DNA from: Oscillospiraceae bacterium
GTDB taxonomy: Bacteria; Bacillota; Clostridia; Oscillospirales; Oscillospiraceae
Length of the DNA: 47,697 nucleotides
Direction: 5' to 3'
NCBI GenBank assembly: GCA_017445385.1
Contig: JAFSUG010000002.1
Location: 1 to 47,697, forward strand
Shown here: piece by piece, positions 35,075-42,899 of the stretch
How positions within the stretch are numbered: position 1 is the first letter of the stretch
How the letters are laid out: each line of letters starts with the position of its first letter
Program-made: the position numbers and the translations under genes
The notes under the pieces: generated by a model
What the model saw: the letters and a program-made list of their open reading frames with translations, nothing else
The model's database searches: none
What the model was told of the DNA's origin: nothing

Positions 35075-35257
35075 ATGGCTAATTTGAAAATTAAGCTTGT
35101 CAAGAGTCTGAACGGCCGTCTCGACAAGCACATCGCAACTGCCCATTCTCTGGGCCTGCGCAGAATCGGGCAGGAAACCGTTCAGCCCGATAACGTCCAG
35201 ACTCGCGGCAAGATCGCCAAGATTGGCTATCTGCTGCAGGTCACCGAAGAAAAGTAA
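35075..35257 (+). CDS. rpmD: Ribosomal protein uL30
   Basis: 60 residues, standard ferredoxin-like small protein. LKIKLVKSLNGRLDKH and LGLRRIGQETVQPDNVQTRG are diagnostic. AAGGAGG overlaps the rpsE stop. Confidence 0.97.
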   Translation: MANLKIKLVKSLNGRLDKHIATAHSLGLRRIGQETVQPDNVQTRGKIAKIGYLLQVTEEK

Positions 35258-35270
35258 GGAGGCAACGAGA

Positions 35271-35711
35271 ATGAATCTGCATGAATTAGCTCCCGTTGCC
35301 GGCTCCACTCACGTCGGCAAACGCAAAGGCCGCGGCACCGGTACCGGCAATGGCAAAACCGCCGGTCGCGGACACAAGGGCCAAAAGGCTCGCAGCGGCG
35401 GCAAGATCCGTATCGGCTTTGAAGGCGGCCAGATGCCTCTGGCGCGTCGTCTGCCGAAGCGCGGCTTCAATAACATTTTCGCCAAACCCCTGACTGCTAT
35501 CAACGTCGCAGCGCTCAATCAGTTCAGCGACGGTGACGTGGTCGACGCAGCTACCCTCATCGAAAAAGGGATCCTGAACGATTGCAAGTACGGCCTGAAA
35601 GTTCTCGGCAACGGCAACGTTACCAAGAAAATCACCGTGAAAGCCGCATCGTTCTCCGCGTCTGCCAAAGAGAAAATTGAACAGGCAGGCGGAAAGGCTG
35701 AGGTGGTCTAA
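35271..35711 (+). CDS. rplO: Ribosomal protein uL15
   Basis: 146 residues from ATG 35271 (MNLHELAPVAGS) after AAGGAGGC; the longer frame to 35223 overlaps rpmD. Gly/Arg-rich N-terminal arm (KRKGRGTGTGNGKTAGRGHK), then the globular domain with GFEGGQMPLARRLPKRGF. A late 50S assembly protein. secY starts at the very next base. Confidence 0.98.
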   Translation: MNLHELAPVAGSTHVGKRKGRGTGTGNGKTAGRGHKGQKARSGGKIRIGFEGGQMPLARRLPKRGFNNIFAKPLTAINVAALNQFSDGDVVDAATLIEKGILNDCKYGLKVLGNGNVTKKITVKAASFSASAKEKIEQAGGKAEVV

Positions 35712-36998
35712 TTGCTTACGACACTCAAAAACGCGTGGAATGTTCCCGAACTGAAAAAGAAGATCCTCTTCACGCTGATGATCCTGCTGATCTATCGGCT
35801 GGGCAACGTCGTGCCGGTACCGTTCGTTGATGTCAGCGCACTGTCGCAGTACTTCAATGCAACGCTTTCCAACACGATCCTCGGTCTGTACAACGCAATG
35901 TCCGGCTCCGCTTTCTCTACGGCGTCGATCTTTGCGCTCAGCATCCAGCCGTATATCAACGCATCGATTATCATTGAGCTGCTCTGTGTTGCGATTCCGG
36001 CGCTTGAGCGCCTGAGCAAAGAGGGCGGCGAAGAAGGCAGACGCAAGATCAACAACATCACCCGTTATACAACGGTCGGTCTGTCGCTGCTGATGGGCTA
36101 TGCCTATTTCGTTATGCTGAATAATCAGCAGGGCTTGCTGAACTTCGGCGCCACCTCCCAGGTGCTCGCCGGTTTCGTTGTGGTTCTCACCTTCGCTGCC
36201 GGCGCTGCGCTGGTTATGTGGATGGGCGAGCAGATCACCGAGTTCGGCATCGGCAACGGCATCTCCATGATCCTGTTCGCAAACATCGTTTCCCGCCTGC
36301 CCAGCATGCTCGGCACGGTGATCAACGGCTTTGCAAGCGGTGTGTGGTATTGGGCGCTGCTGGTCGTCATCGGCGTGCTTGCGCTGATCGTGTTCATCGT
36401 CTTCATCACCGATTCCGAGCGCCGCATTCCGGTGCAGTACGCAAAGCGCGTTGTTGGTCGGAAGATGTACGGCGGCCAGAACACGCACCTGCCGATCAAG
36501 GTCAATATGTCCGGCGTTCTGCCGATCATCTTCGCGCAGTCCATTGCGTCGCTTCCGGCGACCATCTGCGCTTTCATCGGCAAAACGAGCGGCTGGTGGT
36601 ACACTTATGTGTTCGATTCCAAGTCCGTTGTCTACGCCGTTGCGTATTTCATTCTGATCATTGCGTTCAGCTATTTCTACGCTGCGGTTCAGTACAACCC
36701 CGTTGAGATTGCAAACAACCTCAAGAAAAACGGCGGTTTCATCCCCGGCTTCCGCCCGGGCAAACCGACTTCGGACTTTATCGCAAAAGTCATTCGCAAG
36801 ATCACGCTCTTCGGCGCGCTGTATCTGGCAGTTGTTGCGCTGCTTCCGCTCATCGCAGGCGACCTGCTTCAGGGCACCGGCTTCTCGCTGGCAATCGGCG
36901 GTACGTCGGTCATCATCGTTGTGGGCGTTGCCCTTGAAACGGTGAATGCGCTTGAAGCACAGCTGCTGATGCGCCACTATAAGGGCTTCCTCGATTAA
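35712..36998 (+). CDS. secY: Protein translocase subunit SecY
   Basis: 428 residues with ten membrane helices; central channel of Sec export and membrane insertion. Signature blocks: NIGLY-like TILGLYNAMSGSAF in the plug region, SIQPYINASIIIELL, and the cytosolic loop VQYAKRVVGRKMYGGQNTHLPIKVN. The start is TTG at 35712, directly after the rplO TAA, with GAGGTGG inside the end of rplO; no ATG is available nearby. Such coupling may tune SecY to ribosome synthesis. adk follows after 13 bases. Confidence 0.98.
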   Translation: MLTTLKNAWNVPELKKKILFTLMILLIYRLGNVVPVPFVDVSALSQYFNATLSNTILGLYNAMSGSAFSTASIFALSIQPYINASIIIELLCVAIPALERLSKEGGEEGRRKINNITRYTTVGLSLLMGYAYFVMLNNQQGLLNFGATSQVLAGFVVVLTFAAGAALVMWMGEQITEFGIGNGISMILFANIVSRLPSMLGTVINGFASGVWYWALLVVIGVLALIVFIVFITDSERRIPVQYAKRVVGRKMYGGQNTHLPIKVNMSGVLPIIFAQSIASLPATICAFIGKTSGWWYTYVFDSKSVVYAVAYFILIIAFSYFYAAVQYNPVEIANNLKKNGGFIPGFRPGKPTSDFIAKVIRKITLFGALYLAVVALLPLIAGDLLQGTGFSLAIGGTSVIIVVGVALETVNALEAQLLMRHYKGFLD

Positions 36999-37011
36999 CC
37001 GGAGGCTTCGG

Positions 37012-37650
37012 ATGAAATTGATTCTGTTAGGCGCCCCCGGCGCCGGCAAGGGAACGCAGGCTGCGCGTCTCGCGCAGACCCTTGCGATCCCGACGATTTC
37101 AACCGGCGAGATTCTGCGCGATGCCATGAAGAACGGAACGGAGCTCGGCAAGAAGGTCCGGTCCTATATGGACAGCGGCAATCTTGTCCCCGATCAGGTG
37201 ATTCTGGACATCGTTGCAGAGCGTCTTGCAAAAAGCGACTGCGCAAACGGCTACATTCTGGACGGTATGCCCAGAACGATACCGCAGGCGAAGGCGCTGG
37301 AGGAAATGGGAATCCACGTGGACCGTGTCGTTTCCATCGAGATCGCAGACGATGTGATCGAACGCCGCATGACTGGCCGCCGCGTTTGCAGCGGCTGCGG
37401 CGCAGGCTATCACATGACTGCGCATCCTCCGAAAAAAGAAGGCGTCTGTGACAAATGCGGTCAGCCGATCGTCACCCGCAAGGATGACGCGCCGGAAACC
37501 GTAAAGAACAGACTCAAGGTATTCCATGCGGAAACGGAAGCGCTGAAGGACTTTTACGCCGAGCTCGGACGGCTGCGCCTGGTCGATGGCGACCGGGACA
37601 TGGACGAGGTTACGGCAGCAATTCTGAAAGCGATTGAGGTGGAAGCATGA
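37012..37650 (+). CDS. adk: Adenylate kinase, zinc-LID type
   Basis: 212 residues. Walker A GAPGAGKGTQ (8-17), AMP-binding STGEILRDA, and DGMPRT (usually DGFPRT). The LID zinc site CSGCG...CDKCG is typical of Gram-positive long-form enzymes. It interconverts ATP + AMP with 2 ADP. Start ATG at 37012 after CGGAGG. The stop overlaps the map start (ATGA). Confidence 0.98.
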   Translation: MKLILLGAPGAGKGTQAARLAQTLAIPTISTGEILRDAMKNGTELGKKVRSYMDSGNLVPDQVILDIVAERLAKSDCANGYILDGMPRTIPQAKALEEMGIHVDRVVSIEIADDVIERRMTGRRVCSGCGAGYHMTAHPPKKEGVCDKCGQPIVTRKDDAPETVKNRLKVFHAETEALKDFYAELGRLRLVDGDRDMDEVTAAILKAIEVEA

Positions 37651-38402
37651 TCACCATTAAAGACGAGCGCGAGATCGAGATTATGCGCAAGGCCTGTAAA
37701 ATTACCGCGGCAGCGCGCGCTTTGGCGGGCGAAATGGTAAGACCTGGCGTATCAACGCTCGAAATCGATAAGGCAGTGCATGATTTTATAATCAAGCACG
37801 GAGCGAAACCGTCCTTTCTCGGCTACGGCGGCTTCCCCGCCAGCGCCTGTATCTCCGTAAACGACGTCGTTATCCATGGGATTCCGGATCACCGGAAGCT
37901 CAAGGAAGGCGATATCGTCAGCGTGGACGTCGGCGCGAACTGGAAAGGGTTCCATGGGGATTGCGCGGCAACGTTCGCCTGCGGGGAGATCACCCCGTTC
38001 GCTCAAAAGCTGATTGACGTTACCCGTCAGAGCTTTTATGAGGGCATCAAATTCGCGCGTCAGGGATATCGCATCTCTGATATCGGACATGCGGTGCAAA
38101 CGTATGTTGAATCGAATGGCTTTTCGGTTGTGCGTTCCTTCGTGGGTCACGGCGTTGGAGCGAATTTGCACGAGGAGCCGGAGGTTCCGAATTATGGCTC
38201 TCCCGGCAGAGGCCCGAGGATTCTCCGCGGCATGACCATTGCGGTTGAGCCAATGGTTACCGCAGGGACATACGAAGTAAACGTCCTGCGGGATAAGTGG
38301 ACGACCGTCACTGCGGACGGATCGCTCGCGGCACATTACGAAAATACTGTGCTTATCACCGACGGCGAGCCGGAAATTCTTACCGTCACCGAGGGTATGT
38401 GA
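37647..38402 (+). CDS. map: Type I methionine aminopeptidase
   Basis: 251 residues. Metal and substrate residues are present in HGIPDH, VDVGANWKGFHGDCAATF (two Asp), GHGVGANLHEEPEVPNYG (His), MTIAVEPMV (Glu) and AHYENTVLIT (Glu). It removes initiator Met co-translationally. It overlaps adk by four bases. No N-terminal extension (class Ia form). Confidence 0.98.
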   Translation: MITIKDEREIEIMRKACKITAAARALAGEMVRPGVSTLEIDKAVHDFIIKHGAKPSFLGYGGFPASACISVNDVVIHGIPDHRKLKEGDIVSVDVGANWKGFHGDCAATFACGEITPFAQKLIDVTRQSFYEGIKFARQGYRISDIGHAVQTYVESNGFSVVRSFVGHGVGANLHEEPEVPNYGSPGRGPRILRGMTIAVEPMVTAGTYEVNVLRDKWTTVTADGSLAAHYENTVLITDGEPEILTVTEGM

Positions 38403-38405
38403 CCT

Positions 38406-38690
38406 ATGGACATTGACCGATCAGATATCGTGCTTTCCATCGCAGGAAGAGATCAGGGCACGCTGTTCTACGTTTTAGACGTTGCGGACGGCTACGTGCT
38501 GATCGCTGATGGCAAGGGAAGGCGGCTTGAAAAGCCCAAGCGAAAAAAACTGAAGCATGTACAAAAGGTCGCTCGGATAGAATCTCGCGTTGCGGAAAAG
38601 CTCCGCAGCGGTGAAAAGGTTCTGAACAGTGAATTACGAAGAGATTTGGCTGCATACGGCCAAGCATTCAGTCAAAACCAAGGGGGTTAA
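38406..38690 (+). CDS. KOW-domain RNA-binding protein (L14e-like)
   Basis: 94 residues. The first half has a KOW/SH3-like pattern (SIAGRDQGTLFYVLDVADGYVLIADGK), then the basic LEKPKRKKLKHVQKVAR. This matches the L14e/L6e/L27e-like proteins found between map and infA in many Clostridia. Function is unknown; ribosome or RNA binding is inferred from the fold and the neighbours. It starts 3 bases after map. Confidence 0.85.
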   Translation: MDIDRSDIVLSIAGRDQGTLFYVLDVADGYVLIADGKGRRLEKPKRKKLKHVQKVARIESRVAEKLRSGEKVLNSELRRDLAAYGQAFSQNQGG

Positions 38691-38696
38691 TAATTC

Positions 38697-38915
38697 TTGG
38701 CAAAAGACGACGTAATTGAACTTGAGGGTACCGTAACGGATGCCCTGCCGAATGCCATGTTCTCCGTAGATATCGGAAACGGACATACCATTCTGGCGCA
38801 TATTTCCGGCAAGCTCCGGATGAACTTTATCAAGATCCTCCCCGGCGATAAGGTCACGGTGCAGATGTCACCGTATGATCTGACCCGCGGGCGGATCACA
38901 TGGAGAAGTAAGTAA
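38697..38915 (+). CDS. infA: Translation initiation factor IF-1
   Basis: 72 residues, exact family size, beginning [13 protein letters not shown] with an OB-fold ([21 protein letters not shown]). The start is TTG at 38697, with AAGGGGG 10 bases upstream; no ATG fits. IF-1 blocks the A-site and enhances IF-2/IF-3 action. The TTG start may limit its level. Confidence 0.97.
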   Translation: MAKDDVIELEGTVTDALPNAMFSVDIGNGHTILAHISGKLRMNFIKILPGDKVTVQMSPYDLTRGRITWRSK

Positions 38916-38929
38916 TTGGAGGGAACAGT

Positions 38930-39043
38930 ATGAAGGTAAGACCGTCTGTAAAACCCATGTGTGAAAAATGCAAAATCATCAAGCGCAAAGGCCGCGTGAT
39001 GGTTATCTGCGAAAACCCCAGACATAAGCAGAGACAAGGCTAA
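38930..39043 (+). CDS. rpmJ: Ribosomal protein bL36, zinc-binding
   Basis: 37 residues: [14 protein letters not shown] at the start, with zinc ligands Cys11, Cys14, Cys27 and His32 ([11 protein letters not shown] end). It lies in its canonical place between infA and rpsM; TGGAGGG precedes the ATG. Confidence 0.97.
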   Translation: MKVRPSVKPMCEKCKIIKRKGRVMVICENPRHKQRQG

Positions 39044-39064
39044 TAGGAGGTGCTTTAAGAAACT

Positions 39065-39433
39065 ATGGCACGTATTGCTGGTATTGACCTGCCCCGTGAC
39101 AAGCGGATCGAAATCGGTCTGACTTATATCTACGGTATCGGCAGAAAGAGCGCCCAGGACATCCTGGCAAAAGCGAACATTGATCCCGATATCCGTGTTA
39201 AGGATCTCACCGAGGCGCAGGAATCCGCGCTCCGTGAAGTGATCGACAAAGAGTATACCATCGAAGGTGACCTGCGCCGTGAAGTTGCAATGAACATCAA
39301 GCGCCTCACCGAGATCGGCTGCTATCGCGGTGTCCGCCATCGTCGCGGCCTGCCCGTCCGCGGACAGCGCACCAAGACGAACGCTCGTACCCGTAAGGGC
39401 CCGAAGAAGACCATCGCAAACAAGAAGAAGTAA
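39065..39433 (+). CDS. rpsM: Ribosomal protein uS13
   Basis: 122 residues. [25 protein letters not shown] and the basic C-terminal tail ([18 protein letters not shown]) that reaches P-site tRNA. TAGGAGGTG lies 12 bases upstream of the ATG. Confidence 0.98.
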   Translation: MARIAGIDLPRDKRIEIGLTYIYGIGRKSAQDILAKANIDPDIRVKDLTEAQESALREVIDKEYTIEGDLRREVAMNIKRLTEIGCYRGVRHRRGLPVRGQRTKTNARTRKGPKKTIANKKK

Positions 39434-39445
39434 AGGAGGGATATC

Positions 39446-39844
39446 ATGGCTAAAACTGTCAAGAAGGCGACCAAGCGCCGCCGCGAACGGAAGAATATTG
39501 AGAAGGGCGCCGTGCATATCCGCTCTTCGTTCAACAACACCATGGTCACCGTTACCGACCTCAGCGGCAACGCCATCAGCTGGGCATCGTCCGGCGGTCT
39601 GGGTTTCCGCGGCAGCAAGAAGTCCACGCCGTTTGCGGCGCAGACTGCTGCTGAAACCGCTGCAAAGGCAGCGATCGAGATCTGCGGTCTGAAGACTGTG
39701 GAAGTTTACGTTAAGGGTCCCGGTCAGGGCCGTGAGTCCGCAATCCGCGCGCTCCAGTCCGCCGGTCTGGAAGTCACGATGATCAAGGACGTCACCCCCA
39801 TTCCGCACAATGGCTGCCGTCCCCCGAAGAGACGTCGTGTATAA
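39446..39844 (+). CDS. rpsK: Ribosomal protein uS11
   Basis: 132 residues. [39 protein letters not shown], and the C-terminal [17 protein letters not shown] are all conserved. Lies on the 30S platform near the mRNA exit. AAAGGAGG precedes the start. Confidence 0.98.
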   Translation: MAKTVKKATKRRRERKNIEKGAVHIRSSFNNTMVTVTDLSGNAISWASSGGLGFRGSKKSTPFAAQTAAETAAKAAIEICGLKTVEVYVKGPGQGRESAIRALQSAGLEVTMIKDVTPIPHNGCRPPKRRRV

Positions 39845-39866
39845 TTCGTAGAAGGAGGATACAATA

Positions 39867-40463
39867 ATGGCTAAAAATACGCAGCCCGTTCTCAAGCGTT
39901 GCAGAACATTGGGCGTTTCTCCTGCTGCTATGGGTTATTCGAAAACTTCCAATAAGCACCCCGGTAGTCAGAGAAGAACCAAAAAGTCCGAATACGGCAT
40001 GCAGCTGACCGAAAAGCAGAAGGTCAAGTTTGTCTATGGTATTCTGGAAAAGCAGTTCCGTATGTACTATGAAAAGGCAGAGCGGATGAACGGCAACACC
40101 GGTGAAATCCTGCTGAGCCTGATCGAGCGCAGACTGGACAACGTCGTTTACCGTCTGGGCTTTGCGGCAACGCGCCGTGAAGCGCGTCAGCTCGTCAACC
40201 ACGGGCATTATACCGTCAACGGTAAGCGCGTCAACATTCCGTCCTATCTCGTCAGCGTTGGTGACGTGATCGCCGTCAGCGAGAAGAGCGCGGCAAACAA
40301 CCGCTTCAAGAAGCTGAAGGAAGACGATAAGTTCATCGCAGCGCCCAAGTGGCTCGACCGCGATAAGAATACGTTGCAGGGCAAAGTCCTTGCGCTTCCC
40401 GCGCGGGACGATATCGACTTCGAGATCGCAGAAAACCTGATCGTCGAGCTGTATTCCAAGTAA
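39867..40463 (+). CDS. rpsD: Ribosomal protein uS4 (Cys-poor form)
   Basis: 198 residues. The S4 RNA-binding domain reads [26 protein letters not shown]. The N-terminus has a single Cys and lacks the CxxC-type zinc cluster of some S4 forms, so zinc binding is unlikely. Primary 30S assembly protein and general antiterminator. GAAGGAGG precedes the ATG. Confidence 0.98.
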   Translation: MAKNTQPVLKRCRTLGVSPAAMGYSKTSNKHPGSQRRTKKSEYGMQLTEKQKVKFVYGILEKQFRMYYEKAERMNGNTGEILLSLIERRLDNVVYRLGFAATRREARQLVNHGHYTVNGKRVNIPSYLVSVGDVIAVSEKSAANNRFKKLKEDDKFIAAPKWLDRDKNTLQGKVLALPARDDIDFEIAENLIVELYSK

Positions 40464-40533
40464 CCCAAACCCTCGCATCATTGGCAAGCGAAATCAGCAA
40501 GTTTTTTGCAGTCTTCAAGGAGGGTATAACTGA

Positions 40534-41496
40534 ATGGTAGAAATTGAAAAGCCCCGCATCGAATGCATCGATTCCCCGGAGGACAGTTCTTATGGCAAAT
40601 ATGTGATCGAGCCGCTCGAGAGAGGCTACGGCACAACCCTCGGCAACTCGCTCCGTCGCATTTTGCTTTCTTCGCTCCCCGGCACCGCGGCAACTTCCAT
40701 CAAGATCGCAGGCGTTCAGCATGAGTTTTCAACGATCCCCGGCGTCAAGGAAGACGTTACCGAGATCGTCCTGAACGTAAAAAAGATCATTGCGAAGCTG
40801 CATTGCCAGGGAACCAAGACCGTCTATATCGAGGCAGCCGGTGAAGGCGTCGTCACCGCCGGAGACATCAAGGCGGATGGCGAGGTTGAGATCCTCAACC
40901 CCGAGCAGGTCATCTGCACGCTCGGTCCGGACGCGACCTTCAATATGGAGATCACAATGTCCCACGGCCGCGGCTACGTGCCTGCTGAGCGCAATAAAAC
41001 GCCGCAGACTGTCATCGGAACAATTCCGATCGACTCGATCTATACGCCGGTCTATAAAGTCAACTATACGGTTGAGAATACACGCGTCGGCAACATGACC
41101 GACTACGATAAGCTCACGCTCGAAGTGTGGACGGATTCCACGATCTCCGCGCGTGATGCCGTGTCGCTCGGCGCGAAAATTCTCGTCGATCACCTCACGC
41201 TGTTTACCAACCTTTCCGAGACCGTTGCCGGTGGCAATTCCACCGTGGTCGAGAAAGCGGATACGCAGCGCAATAAGGTGCTTGAGCTGACGATCGAAGA
41301 GCTGGACCTTTCCGTTCGGAGCTTTAACTGCCTGAAGCGCGCGAACATCAACAACGTCGAAGATCTGATCTCAAAGACAGAGGAAGACATGATGAAGGTT
41401 CGCAACATGGGCAGAAAGTCTCTTGAGGAAGTCCAGAACAAGCTGGCTATGATGGGCCTGTCCCTCGCCAGCGAGGACTCCGGCGCGAATAACTAA
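40534..41496 (+). CDS. rpoA: RNA polymerase alpha subunit
   Basis: 320 residues. The N-terminal dimerisation domain ([28 protein letters not shown]) is joined by a linker to the C-terminal domain (about 250-315; [30 protein letters not shown]), which binds UP elements and activators. The 70-base gap after rpsD shows no clear promoter. AAGGAGGG precedes the ATG. Confidence 0.99.
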   Translation: MVEIEKPRIECIDSPEDSSYGKYVIEPLERGYGTTLGNSLRRILLSSLPGTAATSIKIAGVQHEFSTIPGVKEDVTEIVLNVKKIIAKLHCQGTKTVYIEAAGEGVVTAGDIKADGEVEILNPEQVICTLGPDATFNMEITMSHGRGYVPAERNKTPQTVIGTIPIDSIYTPVYKVNYTVENTRVGNMTDYDKLTLEVWTDSTISARDAVSLGAKILVDHLTLFTNLSETVAGGNSTVVEKADTQRNKVLELTIEELDLSVRSFNCLKRANINNVEDLISKTEEDMMKVRNMGRKSLEEVQNKLAMMGLSLASEDSGANN

Positions 41497-41527
41497 CGCG
41501 AATTGTTTCGGATAGGAGTGAAAGACT

Positions 41528-41869
41528 ATGTTTGGTACTCGTAAACTCGGCAGAAAGAGCGATAACCGCAAGGCAATGCTGCGCGCGATGACAACTTATC
41601 TGTTCGAGAACGGTAAGGTCGAAACGACCTTTTTCAGAGCGAAGGAGCTCCAGCCCGTTGCTGAGAAGATGATCACCCTCGGCAAAAAGAACACGCTGGC
41701 AACCTATCGCAAAGCGCTCGGCTACATCACCAAGGAAGACGTTGCAAATAAGCTCTTCAAGGAGATTGCGCCGAAGTATGCCGACCGTAACGGCGGCTAT
41801 ACCCGCGTAACTCGGATCGGCCAGCGCCGCGGCGACGCTGCGGAGATGGCGGTCATCGAACTGGTTTAA
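41528..41869 (+). CDS. rplQ: Ribosomal protein bL17
   Basis: 113 residues, standard: RKLGRKSDNRKAMLRAMTTYL start and TRVTRIGQRRGDAAEMAVIELV end. At the tunnel exit of the 50S. Last gene of the cluster, ahead of a strong terminator. Confidence 0.98.
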   Translation: MFGTRKLGRKSDNRKAMLRAMTTYLFENGKVETTFFRAKELQPVAEKMITLGKKNTLATYRKALGYITKEDVANKLFKEIAPKYADRNGGYTRVTRIGQRRGDAAEMAVIELV

Positions 41870-41879
41870 TCCGGTCACC

Positions 41880-41913
41880 AAAACGGACGATGCTTCTCGC
41901 ATCGTCCGTTTTT
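41880..41913 (+). terminator. Terminator of the ribosomal cluster
   Basis: A 14-bp perfect stem AAAACGGACGATGC / GCATCGTCCGTTTT with loop TTCTC and a T-tail, 11 bases after the rplQ stop. Confidence 0.95.
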
Positions 41914-41936
41914 CGTATGCGTTGCACCCCCAATAT

Positions 41937-41982
41937 CGCCCCCCTGCGGGGGAGATGTCGGCGCAGCCGACAGAGGGGGGGG
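41937..41982. repeat. Interspersed GC-rich double-hairpin repeat
   Basis: CCCCC-tg-CGGGGG followed by TGTCGGC-gca-GCCGACA and a G-tract. This is the style of a common intergenic repeat in Oscillospiraceae-type genomes. Confidence 0.65.
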
Positions 41983-41989
41983 AAAAACC

Positions 41990-42078
41990 AATGGAAAATG
42001 AAAAATGAACCTTACTCGAAAGCCGATCCCATGCAGTAGCAAATCAATTTTCAGCTTTCCATTATCCATTGTGAATTA
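41990..42078. repeat. AT-rich inverted-repeat element (MITE-like)
   Basis: The left end AATGGAAAATGAAAAATGAA is an imperfect inverted copy of the right end (TTTTCAGCTTTCCATTATCC, then ATTGTGAATTA). No ORF. Similar AATGGATAATGG-type elements are frequent between genes in Clostridia. Confidence 0.55.
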
Positions 42079-42088
42079 AACCACCCGT

Positions 42089-42111
42089 AGGGGCGATCAT
42101 CGGTCGCCCGA
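42089..42111. repeat. Short GC-rich palindromic repeat
   Basis: GGGGCGATCATCGGTCGCCC has GGGCGA and TCGCCC arms around a 7-base centre. It is the third repeat type within 180 bases. Confidence 0.5.
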
Positions 42112-42162
42112 AACGCACCGCACCGGATGAGAAGTAAAACGATGTTTTCTATATTTGCACAT

Positions 42163-42207
42163 AAAAAACCTCCAATTGGCAAAACCTATGCCAAAAGGAG
42201 GTTTTTT
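42163..42207 (+). promoter_or_regulatory. Hairpin burying the spoVAC Shine-Dalgarno (terminator-like)
   Basis: AAAAAACCTCC (42163-42173) is the exact complement of GGAGGTTTTTT (42097-42107 offset: 42197-42207). An inner TTGGC/GCCAA stem and a 9-base loop complete it. The GGAGG is the only ribosome-binding site for the ATG at 42209. The six T directly after a GC stem also give the shape of an intrinsic terminator. Confidence 0.7.
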
Positions 42208-42208
42208 C

Positions 42209-42655
42209 ATGCAGCAGCTATCCAAAGAAGAATACGGCAAGCTCGTTGATTCCTACGCGCCGAAATCGAAAACGTGGCGCAATTGTATTTGGGCGTTTTG
42301 CGTCGGGGGCGCGATCTGCGTTGTCGGGCAGCTACTAATGGACTTTTATCAAACCGTCGTCGGACTCGATGAAACGCTTGCGGCAACCGCCGAAAGCATC
42401 ACGCTCATTTTCATCAGCGCCGTGTTGACAGGCTTCTCCCTCTATGATAAAATCGCCAAGCACGCCGGCGCCGGTACGCTCGTCCCGATCACGGGCTTTG
42501 CCAACTCCGTTGTGTCGCCGGCGATGGAGTTCCGTTCCGAAGGTCTTATTACCGGCACCGCCGTCAAGCTCTTTACGATCGCCGGCCCGGTCATCGTCTT
42601 CGGTATCACCGCAAGCGTTGTCTACGGACTGCTCCTCGTCCTCTTCGGCGCATAA
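42209..42655 (+). CDS. spoVAC: Stage V sporulation protein AC-like membrane protein
   Basis: 148 residues from the ATG at 42209; the longer frame to 42155 would cross the hairpin. SpoVA family: MQQLSKEEYGKLVDSYAPKS, then about four membrane helices, with the diagnostic AGAGTLVPITGFANSVVSPAMEFRSEG. SpoVAC acts with SpoVAD, SpoVAE and others in dipicolinic acid uptake into spores and release at germination, and has been described as mechanosensitive. Here it is alone: spoVAD and spoVAE do not follow. It may be a second copy, or the operon may be split. The upstream hairpin suggests post-transcriptional control. Confidence 0.92.
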   Translation: MQQLSKEEYGKLVDSYAPKSKTWRNCIWAFCVGGAICVVGQLLMDFYQTVVGLDETLAATAESITLIFISAVLTGFSLYDKIAKHAGAGTLVPITGFANSVVSPAMEFRSEGLITGTAVKLFTIAGPVIVFGITASVVYGLLLVLFGA

Positions 42656-42662
42656 ATATAAT

Positions 42663-42695
42663 AAAAAAGGATGCCATGGGGCATCCTCTTTTATT
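42663..42695. terminator. Bidirectional terminator after spoVAC
   Basis: Stem AGGATGCC / GGCATCCT with loop ATGG, T-rich on both exits (CTTTTATT on plus, TTTTTT on minus). It separates spoVAC from the convergent AT-rich island. Confidence 0.85.
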
Positions 42696-42707
42696 ATGAA
42701 AATATGC

Positions 42708-42887
42708 TTATCTGTTTTGATAGATGGGGCAGTTCTCATATGCACAACTATTGTCTGAATTGCAAACAAACTTTACTTTCGAATCATCCTCGTACATTTT
42801 AACTCCGGTTAGAGAACATTCATATTCTTTTGTTGGGTTAAAGAGTCCGCCGCCTCCTACGTAATCCAGTTTCGGACATCTTGCCAT
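42708..42887 (-). CDS. Small cysteine-rich protein of unknown function
   Basis: 59 residues from the ATG at 42887, with AGGAGGTG 6 bases upstream; the frame to 42896 (GTG) would overlap that site. Five Cys are spread as C4, C26, then C44, C50 and C55 near the end (VCNSDNSCAYENCPIY). A Gly run (YVGGGGLF) lies near residue 13. No signal peptide or membrane segment. The C-terminal Cys cluster could bind zinc or a metal centre. It lies 12 bases after the Sel1 gene and shares its AT-rich composition, so the two probably form one unit. No family recognised. Confidence 0.7.
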   Translation of the reverse strand: MARCPKLDYVGGGGLFNPTKEYECSLTGVKMYEDDSKVKFVCNSDNSCAYENCPIYQNR

Positions 42888-42899
42888 TCGTAACACCTC

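Noticed and set aside
35286-37151. 621-residue open frame on the minus strand
   Set aside because: Antisense to rplO, secY and adk; a shadow of their codon usage.
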